64,000 nucleotides of DNA. Origin: Sipunculus nudus. Its lineage: Eukaryota; Annelida; Sipuncula; Golfingiida; Sipunculidae. The notes beneath the pieces were generated by a model, which was not told the origin of the DNA, did no database searches, and was given only the letters and a program-made list of their open reading frames with translations. The position numbers and the translations under genes are program-made. Positions within the stretch are counted from its first letter, which is position 1; each line of letters opens with the position of its first letter. The stretch covers positions 37,406,164 through 37,470,163 of the forward strand of contig CM049315.1 in assembly GCA_026874595.1 (NCBI GenBank), given 5' to 3'. Below, piece by piece: positions 40,392 through 49,745 of the stretch.

Positions 40392-41152
40392 TTAATGATT
40401 TTATTTTTGTGGTGCCTTTTTATTAAACTTTAAACGATTTGCTTCATATACATCACGACAATTGAAACCTGGTTTGCTGTCCTTTCATATACATATGTGA
40501 ACGAAGTTACAGGACAAAGTAATGTTCTTTTTTATTCAATGCAAGTAGTGTGTTGTAATTCGAGATTTTTACTGACGCATGTTTCATATATATATATATG
40601 ACTAATCATATTTTGAATAAATATATATTTTTATTAAGGCCATCATATTTCTGGTTGAATAAGCTAGTTCTAATTATGATGAAACCGTGTTTTTTAGTAA
40701 TGAGGTAGCCCGGCAGGTGTAATGGTGCCCCGCCGCCCAAGTTGCGGCCGATATGGTTGACTGAATAGAGTCAGTGTCCAGCAGTTGCATCGTCGGCGTT
40801 GCAGCCGAAATGGTTGCCCGGTGGGAGCTGGCGGCCGATATGGTCGGAGGCCGAAATCGACCATATTCATTTATAGGACTGGCCTATCCTGGCACCTGCC
40901 CGGATAGGCAAGTAGCACCTCGGGCCCTTATCGGTGCACTCCTCAGTACAACCGTGGGAAAATAAAATGGATGGGCGATAATAGATGAATATTGCTCTAG
41001 CGACGATGCCAGATTCATTTTACTTGTGTAAATAATAAAACAAAAACACAAAATTACTTCTAAACCAAATTTTGTCTTATGGCTCACAGTAATAGGTATT
41101 TTACAGAAAATGTTTGCATTAGAACTAGCTTTCTCACCTGAGCGGATGCCAT
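34738..41152 (-). CDS. ATOX1: ATOX1-type cytosolic copper chaperone, complete (exons 41138-41152, 35315-35390, 34738-34862)
   Basis: Three exons join without gap: MASAQ (phase 0), then KMEFNFEMTCEGCLGAAKR.. (phase 1), then VDQIEHDLEKRKLWI..TGKDASFVGTS and TAA. The product is 71 residues, against 68 in human ATOX1. It has the heavy-metal-associated fold signature MTCxxC (Met13, Cys15, Cys18) and the conserved KKTGK loop (residues 59-63), whose last Lys corresponds to human Lys60. Family knowledge: ATOX1 binds Cu(I) through the two cysteines and hands it to the P-type ATPases ATP7A/B at the trans-Golgi. Odd: the metal loop is CEGC rather than the CGGC of the vertebrate protein, and exon 1 is only five codons, separated by a 5.7 kb intron that hosts a Mutator-like element. 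A minus-strand AATAAA lies at 34402-34407, about 330 bases past the stop. Confidence 0.93.
35315..35390 (-). CDS. ATOX1: ATOX1 exon 2, copper-binding MTCEGC loop
   Basis: Acceptor TTTTGTAG, 25 codons plus one base, donor G|GTAAGC. It carries the metal-binding cysteines and the first helix (LGAAKRVLSKIG). Confidence 0.95.
36728..38300. repeat. Dispersed ~70-bp satellite units interrupted by a 700-bp insert (ATOX1 intron 1)
   Basis: CCCCTCTATCCTG(G/A)GA.GCCATCACA followed by ATG.ATGTAAACATCACA(A/G)ACTTGTTA occurs near 36728, 37478, 37540, 37600, 38183 and 38266. Between the first and second lies unrelated, GC-richer DNA (36785-37470) that contains its own inverted repeat (TTTCGTTTTGAATTTGAGTG against its complement near 37100). 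Confidence 0.7.
38474..38562 (-). mobile_element. tRNA-like SINE head or tRNA pseudogene
   Basis: The minus strand has TCATTTAGTAGCGTA (box A-like) and GGTTCAATTCCC (box B). The outer stem does not pair into an acceptor arm, so it is not a functional tRNA. Confidence 0.55.
39322..40868. mobile_element. Non-autonomous Mutator-like element in ATOX1 intron 1
   Basis: The left end (about 39322-39520) and right end (about 40700-40868) are inverted copies of roughly 170-200 bp. They are full of CATTTCGGCCGC and ATATCGGCCGCC motifs and share GGTCGATTT(T/C)GGCC near the tips. ATTTATAGG flanks both ends (39313-39321 and 40869-40877), a 9-bp target duplication typical of Mutator. The interior is AT-rich with no transposase, so it must have moved with help from another element. 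Its terminal sequence differs from the 45 kb MULE. Confidence 0.88.
40100..40155. repeat. (TA)n within a palindrome
   Basis: ATAATCATGA-(TA)n-TCATGATCA mirror arms inside the non-autonomous MULE. Confidence 0.9.
41138..41152 (-). CDS. ATOX1: ATOX1 exon 1 (coding part, MASAQ)
   Basis: ATG GCA TCC GCT CAG is followed by donor GTGAGA. It joins exon 2 in phase 0 with no stop, and the ATG context AACATGG is good. Exon 2 also begins with Lys-Met, so a start inside exon 2 is possible, but the continuous frame and promoter-like upstream DNA favour this exon. Confidence 0.75.
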
Positions 41153-41263
41153 GTTGACGTTTCTCAGCGTTCACTTCTTTGTAATATTCGTTTATAAAAA
41201 CGAGTCAGAAATTCGACGACAATTTGCCGAACGTTTGAATCTGAATACGCAATCTAGGCAAGG

Positions 41264-41353
41264 ACAGAGAGCTTAGATGACGAGAGGGTTCACTCCGCAT
41301 GCGCCATATTGAATTTTGAGACACTAGCGCCGCCACGCGGTTGGGGGGGTTAG
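41264..41353 (-). promoter_or_regulatory. Shared promoter-like module, copy A (upstream of ATOX1)
   Basis: It lies 110-200 bases upstream of the ATOX1 ATG. On the minus strand it reads CCAACCGCGTGGCGGCGCTA, then ATATGGCGCATGCGGAG (YY1-like plus NRF1-like GCATGCG), then GTGAACCCTCTCGTCATCTA. The spacing and orientation towards the gene fit a core promoter or 5' UTR. Confidence 0.55.
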
Positions 41354-41854
41354 GACAAGAAACGTCCTGACAACATACGCCATGCGGACCTCGCTTCACG
41401 TGTTGTGTGTCAGCTTTACACAGAACACAGCGATTCTATTCGTTTCAGCCTGCTGTCACAAAATAGAACGGTTATATTAAAACTTTTAGTTACAAATTAT
41501 CAATACGTTTTCCTGTTTATGCTTCATGTGGCTTGATCCCGGTCTCACTGAGGTGACGTTGTATGGTGTGTATAGCAATATGGCATATATACTGATATAT
41601 ATATATATAGCTTATTGACCTGAACAGGTCATATGATTTTACCAAGCTTGATTCATGGCAAATTATACTTAATATAATTATTGGTTCCAGAGATTCAAAA
41701 TGTATTGTGAAGGATTGGTAAAACTATATAGATTTGGTTTGACAAAAAATGCTTAATCCTTGGATTTCGGTGCCATCATGCGTAAATCGTAGCCCTGGGC
41801 CTATAGTATATATACCGTACTCAGTCATACTAATCATAGACTATGGTTGATACC

Positions 41855-41888
<34 letters not shown>

Positions 41889-42359
41889 TATATTTTATTA
41901 TGAACAGTAATATCATAGACTTTGGTTAATTGATACCGGTAATAAAAATAATGATAATAATAATAATATATATTTTTTTATGAACAGTATAAGATAATAA
42001 TAATTATTATTATAGTGTATGAAATGAAATGATTAGGAAACGTTCAAAACCAATTAAAACAAAAGTTATTAAAAAAAATAAAATCTATGGGTAAGTTATG
42101 ATATTCAATTAATATAATGATCCATAAATATTAACATATGTAGACATATTTATCATAATTTAAAAATTTATATTATTTTATATAATGTAGATTTAAAGTA
42201 ATAATTTACCGGTACATTGATGTTATATTCATTCAATATATTATTACTGGTATGTTTATTTATAATATATAAGAAATATAATTATATGATTATCAAGTTT
42301 ATTATAATATATATATTATATAACAGAATGTAAGATATATGTATATACATATATATATC

Positions 42360-42363
<4 letters not shown>

Positions 42364-42434
<71 letters not shown>
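42364..42434. repeat. (TA)n array
   Basis: Uninterrupted TA dinucleotides in an extremely AT-rich stretch (about 41850-42790) without genes. Confidence 0.97.
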
Positions 42435-42435
<1 letters not shown>

Positions 42436-42612
42436 TGTGTGCCACGATGTGTATTATGTAAATGCATTTACGTGGAATAAAATACATGTATTATCTTTTA
42501 GATATACATGTTACATAAACCATAATATATGCATTTAAAATATATGAATATTTAAAATACATATATTATACAATTAAATTGTAATATATTATAATTGTAA
42601 ATAACAGTAAAT

Positions 42613-42644
<32 letters not shown>

Positions 42645-42861
42645 TCTGAATAATATACAATATACTTCAAATACAAAATATATGTTCATTTATATTTTTC
42701 ATATTATAAATCCATAGGCCTGTATATACATGCACATACACAGATTTATTATGTATTATATTTATTTATACATGTATAATTATATATATTTATTTATTAA
42801 TGGTATATGTTAAAGGAGACTGAAACAAGTGAAAGTAATTCTGAGAAAAGGGCGTCAACAT

Positions 42862-42862
<1 letters not shown>

Positions 42863-42945
<83 letters not shown>

Positions 42946-42946
42946 G
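42863..42946. repeat. (TA)n(GA)n array
   Basis: TA units followed by GAGAGAGAGAGAG. Confidence 0.97.
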
Positions 42947-43932
42947 TTTGTATGAACCCATGCACTGTGGACCCCTTAAAGTATCCACTCCATGTTCTTC
43001 ACTTCTGGTTCCGTTACATCAAATTTTATATATTTCATATTTTGAATCAAATGGACTGTTTTGAAAAATTAATATATAGGCCTAACCTCTGAGGTGACAC
43101 AAGCATAATCATTTGCCAACAATATTAATAATTCAGAGACTCAAAGTGTATATACTGGTATTATTTTGATTGCAGTTTAGCATTTATTAAAAAAAATAGC
43201 TACTATTCTGAAAAGACGTACTGGTATACATCAATTCAACAATTAGCAATCAGTAAATAACAACCAGTTCTATAAAAAAAAAACAAGTTTAGTTTAAGCT
43301 GACAATATGATAATAACCACTGTGGGTAAGTGACAAGTAAAGAATGTGCTCAAATTGATATAAATGTATATATGTACAAATTTCTGTAGAGATGCCTTGA
43401 GTATAGTGACCTTTACAACTCCAAGAAAATGGAACATCAAATATTGTATATTTGAATTAATATTTTATAATAAGATTATTCATAAATATTTTTATAATGT
43501 AATTCTTTTATGTTATAAAAAACTTAGATTTGGTAACCAAATAATGAACAAAAAAAATCTTAAATTTACCAAAATAAAATTGACACAACAGCATTGTTCC
43601 CAGGAATATGTATAAATGTTCTCAGCTGTACTCTGTTTATTGCAGATATTATACATTTTTTGCCCATGCAGGTTTTTTTCTACTGTGGCCCTTCCACTGT
43701 TCCAGGCTGAACAAAATGAACCTGCATCCACCCCGCTAGGTTGTATAATATGTTTGACCCTGTCACAAGTACATGTATTGTATTACAGTCTGTTTAAAAG
43801 ATTTTTATACATAAATATCACTGTATTACAAAGATTTATTTTTCAGTTACAAATTTATATTCATGTTTTACTGATCTGCCAGACCAGATTGTCAACACAC
43901 AGCCTAACCACCCCCCCCCCCCCCCCCTTGAC

Positions 43933-43938
43933 TTTATT
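43933..43938 (-). terminator. Polyadenylation signal AATAAA of the small divergent transcript
   Basis: AATAAAG lies about 170 bases past the putative stop codon and is followed by a G-tract on the minus strand. Inference from position. Confidence 0.35.
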
Positions 43939-44107
43939 TCACACACATTCTAGTATGTAACCAGTCCCGCCCTGCATACAATCCCAAGCTGGGGCCAACA
44001 GACGGAGCCCTTTTATAAATGTCTTGATCTTCTGTGTCATCAAGGCATACAGTCAGATTGGGAACTCAGCAGCAGGTCTCCTCAGATCCATGTTGATTCA
44101 CTGGGTC

Positions 44108-44242
44108 TTAGTTTTTTATTGGAATGGATGCACCTGTGTCATGAAAAGAAAATAAAAATCTAGGTAATATATATGATAAATAATAAATTTTTCAATTAGC
44201 AATCAATAGGAATATTTTCGAAACATGCTTGACTGGGTAGTG

Positions 44243-44303
<61 letters not shown>

Positions 44304-44723
44304 AGTTGAAATCAAACTTCATGACATATCTGTCTCCTTTTAATAACTATATAGGCTCTCACATTTTCACATCTGTAGGTAAAAAAATCATTCTGTCACA
44401 ATTAATCCGTTCTGGACATGAAACACAAAGAATTCATCAATAAGTATAATATATATTTAAATATAATATTTATATATGAAAAATATCTGAGAAAGACAGG
44501 ATTGCAACTGAACTGTCTGAAGATAGTATATACTGTACAGTGTACATCTGTACTCCCACGGGACTCTGGCTTATTTGGTGGTCCATACAATTAATGACAA
44601 TGGACATTTGATTCTGCCATTACTTTGCGTCATTTATAGGTAAATTACTGAAATTTTAGGGCTATATCAATTTGTATACACTATCTTACCTGACCCACTG
44701 CGGTTTGCTGCGGCAGCAGCCAT
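44108..44723 (-). CDS. Possible small two-exon gene or non-coding transcript divergent from ASAH1
   Basis: Seen: exon 1 (44690-44723) starts ATCACCATGG, a near-ideal start context, and encodes MAAAAANRSGS before a good donor G|GTAAGA. A strong pyrimidine-rich acceptor (TTTTCATGACACAG) opens a second exon at 44133, which in phase adds GASIPIKN and stops at 44108. AATAAA on the minus strand at 43933-43938 could end the transcript. The whole frame is only 19 codons, so this may be a short peptide, an untranslated or non-coding RNA, or a gene with further exons I did not recognise. No family match. Confidence 0.35.
44249..44303. repeat. (TA)n(TG)n array
   Basis: Within the intron of the small minus-strand transcript. 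Confidence 0.95.
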
Positions 44724-44738
44724 GGTGATTACATACAC

Positions 44739-45017
44739 CACAGGCGCTTGAATCGCTATTTGTGTTGATATTGGCTTAAATCGTGTTCAATTTACCTTAA
44801 CAACAGTCCCCTACCGTTTAATGAGCTGTAAACCATGTTATATCGCTTGCCGGTACTTGTTTATATAATAGATACATCATGTATCTATTATATAAACAAG
44901 TACCGGCAAGCGATATAACATGGTTTACAGCTCATTGAACGGTAGGGGACTGTTGTTAAGGTAAATTGAACACGATTTAAGCCAATATGAACACAAATAG
45001 CGATTCAAGCGCCTGTG
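44739..45017. mobile_element. 279-bp near-perfect palindrome with 7-bp flanking duplication (foldback/MITE)
   Basis: Two 139-bp arms mirror each other around base 44878 (GATACAT-C-ATGTATC) with only two mismatches noticed by eye. The outer ends are CACAGGCGC and GCGCCTGTG. CATACAC occurs directly outside both ends (44732-44738 and 45018-45024). This marks an insertion rather than only an assembly fold-back, although the latter should be excluded. It sits between the small minus-strand transcript and the ASAH1 side. Confidence 0.75.
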
Positions 45018-45036
45018 CATACACAGAATCAGCTGC

Positions 45037-45134
45037 AACCCCCCCAACCGCGTGGTGGCGCTAGCGTCCGTGACGTCAAAATGGCGACCAATGAGAAAAC
45101 GCGAAGTGAACCCTCTCGTCATCTAAGCTCTCTG
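45037..45134 (+). promoter_or_regulatory. Shared promoter-like module, copy B (ASAH1/small-gene divergent region)
   Basis: The copy is GC-rich against the local background. It contains CCAACCGCGTGGTGGCGCTAG, a TGACGTCA (CRE-type) site, AAAATGGCG (YY1-like), CCAAT and GTGAACCCTCTCGTCATCTA. It matches 41264-41353 on the other strand in two blocks of about 30 bp. The promoter role is inferred from factor-site content and position. Confidence 0.55.
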
Positions 45135-45204
45135 GCAAGGATCATGACTTCCGTTGGTAGACTGGTTCCTGCATGTACCATATATCTTCAATCCGCGATA
45201 TAGG

Positions 45205-45212
45205 TCCTTATC
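45205..45212 (+). repeat. Target-site duplication of the MULE, left copy (TCCTTATC)
   Basis: Eight bases identical to 50817-50824, directly abutting both terminal repeats. Confidence 0.88.
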
Positions 45213-45418
45213 CGGTCGGTCTTTTTACCGTGCGCTACCGAGCGTACTGAGCGCTACCGAGCGCTAGCCTGATTTCACACCTGGCATAGCTCTGACCGCG
45301 TGGGGCTACCGAGCGCTTGGACTTTTGAACGAGCGCTACCCCGGGTGCCCTCCGGGCAATGCTCTGACCCATGTGGGGCTACCGAGCGTTAGGGACTTTT
45401 TACCGAGCGCTACCTTCG
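45213..45418 (+). repeat. Left terminal inverted repeat of the MULE
   Basis: The repeat is 206 bp. It matches the reverse complement of 50640-50816 almost throughout, including TAGCCTGATTTCACACCTGG and the GGGCAATGCTCTGACCCATG stretch. It is about 29 bp longer than the right copy because of extra GAGCGCT-type motifs. Confidence 0.92.
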
Positions 45419-45420
45419 GG

Positions 45421-45660
45421 AACAGCCTGCCAAATACCCCAGAGTGGACAAGGGAAAGGGTGGTTATTATGGAACGTTTATTGAGCATGAGGGAGAGAGC
45501 GGAGGCTGACAAGCAGTTTCGCAGGCACATTAAAAAGCAGGCAGGAAGTGATATTATCAACACAGATTCAGACGGTTTCTGGGGCATTGGAGAGCATTTT
45601 AAGGGGGAAAACATGCTGGGATTGCTGCTGATGGACCTGTCCAAAGTAGTTCGCCACTGA
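45421..45660 (+). pseudogene. C-terminal half of a NADAR (YbiA-like) domain carried by the MULE
   Basis: The open frame runs from just inside the left terminal repeat to TGA at 45658-45660. It reads PEWTRERVVIMERLLSMRER, then FRRHIKKQ, then DGFWGIGEHFKGENMLGLLL. Family knowledge: the second half of NADAR domains (YbiA/N-glycosidase type, acting on NAD/ADP-ribose-like or riboflavin-pathway metabolites) has W..R..VM...L..KF...L followed by (D/Y)xFWGxGxxxxGxNxLGxLLMxxR, which fits closely. The N-terminal half, with the substrate-binding aromatic and SNF motifs, is absent because the terminal repeat begins at once. The first in-frame ATG is at 45469 (63 codons). A possible acceptor (ACCCCAG) at 45441 suggests a lost upstream exon. 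Opposite strand to the transposase. Confidence 0.7.
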
Positions 45661-45802
45661 TTTCGCACGATGCAGGACTTGGTGAATATGTTGTTCATAT
45701 GTTTATGTAATGTTTGACTTTTTGCTTGAATGGTATATTGTACAATGATTGTATATAGTATTGTTTATAGTGTATATAGAGTGTGTATATAGTGTGAACA
45801 CG

Positions 45803-45804
<2 letters not shown>

Positions 45805-45861
<57 letters not shown>
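45805..45861. repeat. (TA)n array inside the MULE
   Basis: Just past the NADAR fragment. Confidence 0.97.
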
Positions 45862-45863
<2 letters not shown>

Positions 45864-46581
45864 TGTAAATGTATTTTTATTGTCATAGTAATAAAGGATA
45901 TGTTCTTATTACGGGCTATTGTTATTTTATATTATTATTTGAAATGGGCACATACAACAGTCTTATACTGAACTTTACAATTGTTTATTACAGATGTCTT
46001 ATAAAAACATACATACATTATAAATACATACATACATCAAAATGTCCTTTTACAGTATTTCAGTATAATCTATATTTCTAACAGAGTATCATACATAAAT
46101 TTAAACTCTTATAGTCATATTACCATTAACTGTCATCACAGTATAACATTTTTAACAATAGATCAAACATATAAGCAAGCTGCTCGTTTGTACCAGTTGT
46201 TATAGATGCATAGAATATGCACTTGCTTATAGGTAGTGCTTGTAAACTGTCTATAGAGAAATAATGAATATCATAGCACAGTAATGAAAGTACACAAAAT
46301 ACCCATTCTTGCATAAAAAGAAAACTAAAAAGAAATTGCACATGTGTCATAAATAACGACACAGTCCATCATATAAACAGTACAAAAAGCACAAATATAT
46401 ACACTCCGTAAGTAACTGTGTATTTCTTTGATTCGGAGGAATGCATCCAAAAATTGTAAATAATTATACATACATAATTATGCAAGTTTTATCCAGGTAT
46501 AAATACATTCTAAGCACTACTCAATTGTCATATACATACATCACACACATAAATACAATGCAAATGAATTCATATATACAA

Positions 46582-47262
46582 TTGTTCTATTTCTATTAAA
46601 TTATTAAATTGAGGCGAAATGCGACACCACTGTCTAGTGGCACACACAACGCGATGCCTGTTCCCCATTTCTATTAAATTATTACATTTAAGCGACAAGA
46701 CGAAATGCGACACCACTGTCCAATAGCACACACAACGCGATGCCTGTTCCCTATTTCTATTTACTTATTAAATTTAAGCGACAAGACGAAATGCGACACC
46801 ACTGTCCAGTAGCACACACAACGCGATGCCTGTTCCCTATTTCTATTAAATTATTAAATTTAACCGACAAGACGAAATGCGACACCACTGTCCAGCAACA
46901 CACACAACGCGATGCCTGTTCCCTATTTCTATTAAATTATTAAATTGAGGCGACAAGACGAAATGCGACACCACTGTCCAGTGGCACACACAACGCGATG
47001 CCTGTTCCCTATTTCTATTAAATTATTACATTTAGGCGACAAGACGAAATGCGACAGCACTGTCCAGTAGCACACACAACGCGATGCCTGTTCCCTATTT
47101 CTATTAAATTATTAAATTTAAGCGACAAGACGAAATGCGACAACACTGTCCAGTGGCACACACAACGCGATGCCTGTTCCCTATTTCTATTAAATTATTG
47201 AATTAAAGAGACAAGACGAAATGCGACACCACTGTTAAGTAGCACACACAACGCGATGCCTG
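46582..47262. repeat. 86-bp minisatellite, eight units, inside the MULE
   Basis: The motif GCGATGCCTGTTCCC recurs at 46651, 46737, 46823, 46909, 46995, 47081 and 47167, and a variant at 47253, so the period is exactly 86 bp. Each unit holds GACGAAATGCGACACCACTG and CACACACAACGCGATGCCTG plus a T/A-rich spacer. Units differ by a few substitutions, and the first lacks 8 bases. Confidence 0.95.
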
Positions 47263-47305
47263 TATCATATCTCTAATTCAAATTCAAGTAGTAATTTAGC
47301 AGTAT

Positions 47306-49215
47306 TTAGTCGAATTCTAACTTCCTAGCTTTTGACGCTGTGTGTGTTCTCTCTGCTCTTTTACGTTTCCTTTGCCCAGGCTTTTTACCACCGGTCGGAG
47401 TTGGAACAAACCTTGTGCCGTCTGTGGAATGTACAAATTTCTTGTTGTTAGGAGCTTGAGTGTCTGACATGAATCTTTTAAAAATTTGTTCCTTTTCAGT
47501 ATCTGTTTTAATTTCCCAGACAGCAGGTTTATTGTAATGATGCTTGTAATTTTCACTTAAAATGAAGTTTCCTCTGCCATATAATGACCTTTTAACGTCA
47601 TTGTATTGCCCTTCTACTACCTGATAAATTTTTTGTGCCAAATCACAAAGATTTCTGGGTTTCCAATCAAGTTAAATCTTAAGTATGTGGTTTGCCGATT
47701 CCGCATTGTTATTTGTCCAGCTTTTGGAAATATGTCCATTTAACCTAGGGGTGACGACAAAATAAAAAATCAATGGTATCATCCGCGAAACAAGGTAATC
47801 GTGAAATTTGGGGATTCTGTTTCCTACAAATTTGAGCAATTCATCTCGTTTCTCCTCAAAGTCTTTTTCAGTTTCCGAATTTGCTAAGCCGTACTGGCCG
47901 ATGTTTTACAAAGAATCTGTTGCTTATCTTTTGCTTCTGTTGTACAGCGGTTTAAGTAATCACTGGCATTGTTACATAAATGACGTGTACAAAGTTCTTG
48001 CACTGAATTTGGAAAAGATTGTTTTGCTTTTCTGAGGGCTTTCTCGTCGTCACTCCCAATGATGAGTTTGCATGCGTCCTGACTACAAGAATTTTCATTT
48101 ATGACCAACCTAAGGTGAGAAAAGAACGAGGAATAGCTGGAAAAGCTAGAATTTCCATGTAAAAAAACTGGTCCTAAAATGATGGGGTGCTCACCAGAAA
48201 TCTGTCGCTTCACCGCCAAATGTTTGTAATCTGTCACAGTCACAGGGAGTTGTCCCAAATTAAAAGTTTTGTCTACGCACAAAACGTGTCCCTGTTTAAT
48301 ACAATATCTGGTTATATCATTTATCTGTTCATCGGTGTACAAAATGGCTGACGGACCATGATCTTTATGATGAACAACACTTTTCACCAAGGGATGTACA
48401 TAACACTAATTTCCCAACCCTACAACATTGTCAGCAGAGTTTTTGGAATACCCTACTGCGTCACTCTTGCTCCGTTCATTTTGAAGGTCACGGTATTTCC
48501 TATTTTTAATTTGCTTTTTATCAACAGGTCTCATACCCTCCTCATTTTCCCTATTCAATTGGTCATAGACTGCCTTTGGTTTTGCATATTTATTTAGTTC
48601 TTCAATTCTATCCATAATAACAGATTTTGTCCTATTGTAGGGGCGGGAGGAAAATGTTGCCTTGCCATGAACTGAATCATCCGGATGAATCCCTATATAT
48701 TCATATACGGCGATATCTAATGATTCTGCAGGGAACGTGGATGGGGCATGGCTAATCCAAGTTACACGTCTACTGTACTCTTTGCAGTTTTTCAATTTGG
48801 AATAATTTTTGTGGAGTTCTAGAATTCTATCTTTTGCTGGTTGTGGGTTCAGGGTTTCAAAGCCGCGCTATTTAGTTACTGTTTTTTGAACGCAATATTC
48901 CCCACCCTTTAAATATAACCTTCTAATAATTTGGTTTTCCTCATTCAAAAGAAAAATCACTTTCATGGTGCAAGTAGCTTTGCTTTCCCAAATCCCACAA
49001 TCATCAAAATATTCACAACGTTTTCCATTTTTCCGCCTTTCGGACTTTTTTTTGTTATCAATTATAAAGAAAAAAATTTCCTTTGGGCCGTTTGGGACTT
49101 CTGCTGAAACGTGGCTAGGGTGGATTAACTGAGCTAAGGCTTCTGGCGGAGCAAGTCCGTTACTTTCTACAACACCGTTAGACTTAGCTTTCAGGGATGA
49201 CTTAAGCGTGAACAT
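47306..49215 (-). pseudogene. MULE transposase, DDE type, broken by stops and a frameshift
   Basis: The reading starts at 49215 (MFTLKSSLKAK) and passes a Cys-rich segment (KRCEYFDDCGIWESKATC, possibly zinc-binding). It then reaches the catalytic core: D in VLCVDKTFNLG (codon 48271-48273), D in IIGSDDEKAL (48046-48051), and E in TNNNAESANHIL (47699-47701). The C-terminus is LDWKP..LAQKIYQVVEGQYNDVKRSLYGRG and ends with a basic KKPGQRKRKRAER tail at 47306. Damage: in-frame TAG at 48868-48870, TAG at 48406-48408, TAA at 47672-47674, and a one-base loss near 47903-47907 in an A run. Family knowledge: MULE transposases cut and paste using the DDE triad. This copy cannot make a full protein unless the stops are bypassed. 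Confidence 0.85.
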
Positions 49216-49301
49216 ATCTGCTTCGTTACTAGAAACATTACCTGGTGGGGTACAATGGCCATCTCAGTCTACTATGTTATTGGAAACCTGTAAAGGTGAA
49301 C

Positions 49302-49745
49302 TCACATCCAGTATACAAAATCTGCATCACTATTTTCTGAAATGTCACCCAGGGAACGAGCTACTGGTGAGGGGTGTGAATTTGAAGCTATTTCTGTGGG
49401 CGATTCAAATTTTACAAATTTGGATTGCTTTACCCTTTTTCTTTTCTGAATAGTTACGTTGGAGAATTTTGATTTTGACACAAATGTATTACCTGGTTCA
49501 TCAGACACTTCAGAGTCGTCACTTATAGTATAATTCACGAAACTTCTGACTCTTACTTTCTTGGGGTTGGGGAAGCATGGGGAAGCAGGTCGGAATTCAA
49601 CATCACTTTCATTTTGAATCTCAGGTTCGCTTTCTGTCAGGTCACTTAGAGACGCGTATTTGTTGTTAACTTCACATGCAGAGTTAGTCCTTAAGTAATC
49701 TGTTTTGATCACAGGCGTTGAGGTCAGAGTGTGGTGCATGGACAC
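49302..49745 (-). pseudogene. Linker segment of the MULE protein, acidic with nuclear localisation-like clusters
   Basis: The open frame contains SDLTESEPEIQNESDVEFRP and SDDSEVSDEP acidic runs, and the basic clusters PKKVRVRS and QKRKRVKQSK. It lies between the OTU segment and the transposase and is in a different frame from both. It ends at GGAT|GTGAGT, which could be a splice donor. No family recognised; low complexity. Confidence 0.45.

Larger units (their letters stand above)
41354..43914. other. Gene-free AT-rich spacer upstream of ATOX1
   Basis: Dominated by TA and AAT runs. No exon recognised on either strand. Confidence 0.55.

Noticed and set aside
41205-41399. ORF sharing RSEPSRHLSSL with the ORF at 45015-45203, suggesting a duplicated protein domain
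   Set aside because: The match reflects the duplicated DNA module, which lies in promoter position. Similarity is equally strong outside codon logic.
43513-43731. Minus-strand 72-codon ORF as an extra exon of the small transcript
   Set aside because: An acceptor of poor quality and no family match; the 44133 acceptor is better.
45336-45698. 120-codon minus-strand ORF over the NADAR fragment
   Set aside because: Antisense shadow of the NADAR frame and the terminal repeat.
46582-47262. CRISPR-like regular array
   Set aside because: Repeat and spacer are both conserved, the period is 86 bp and the context is a eukaryotic transposon; it is a minisatellite.
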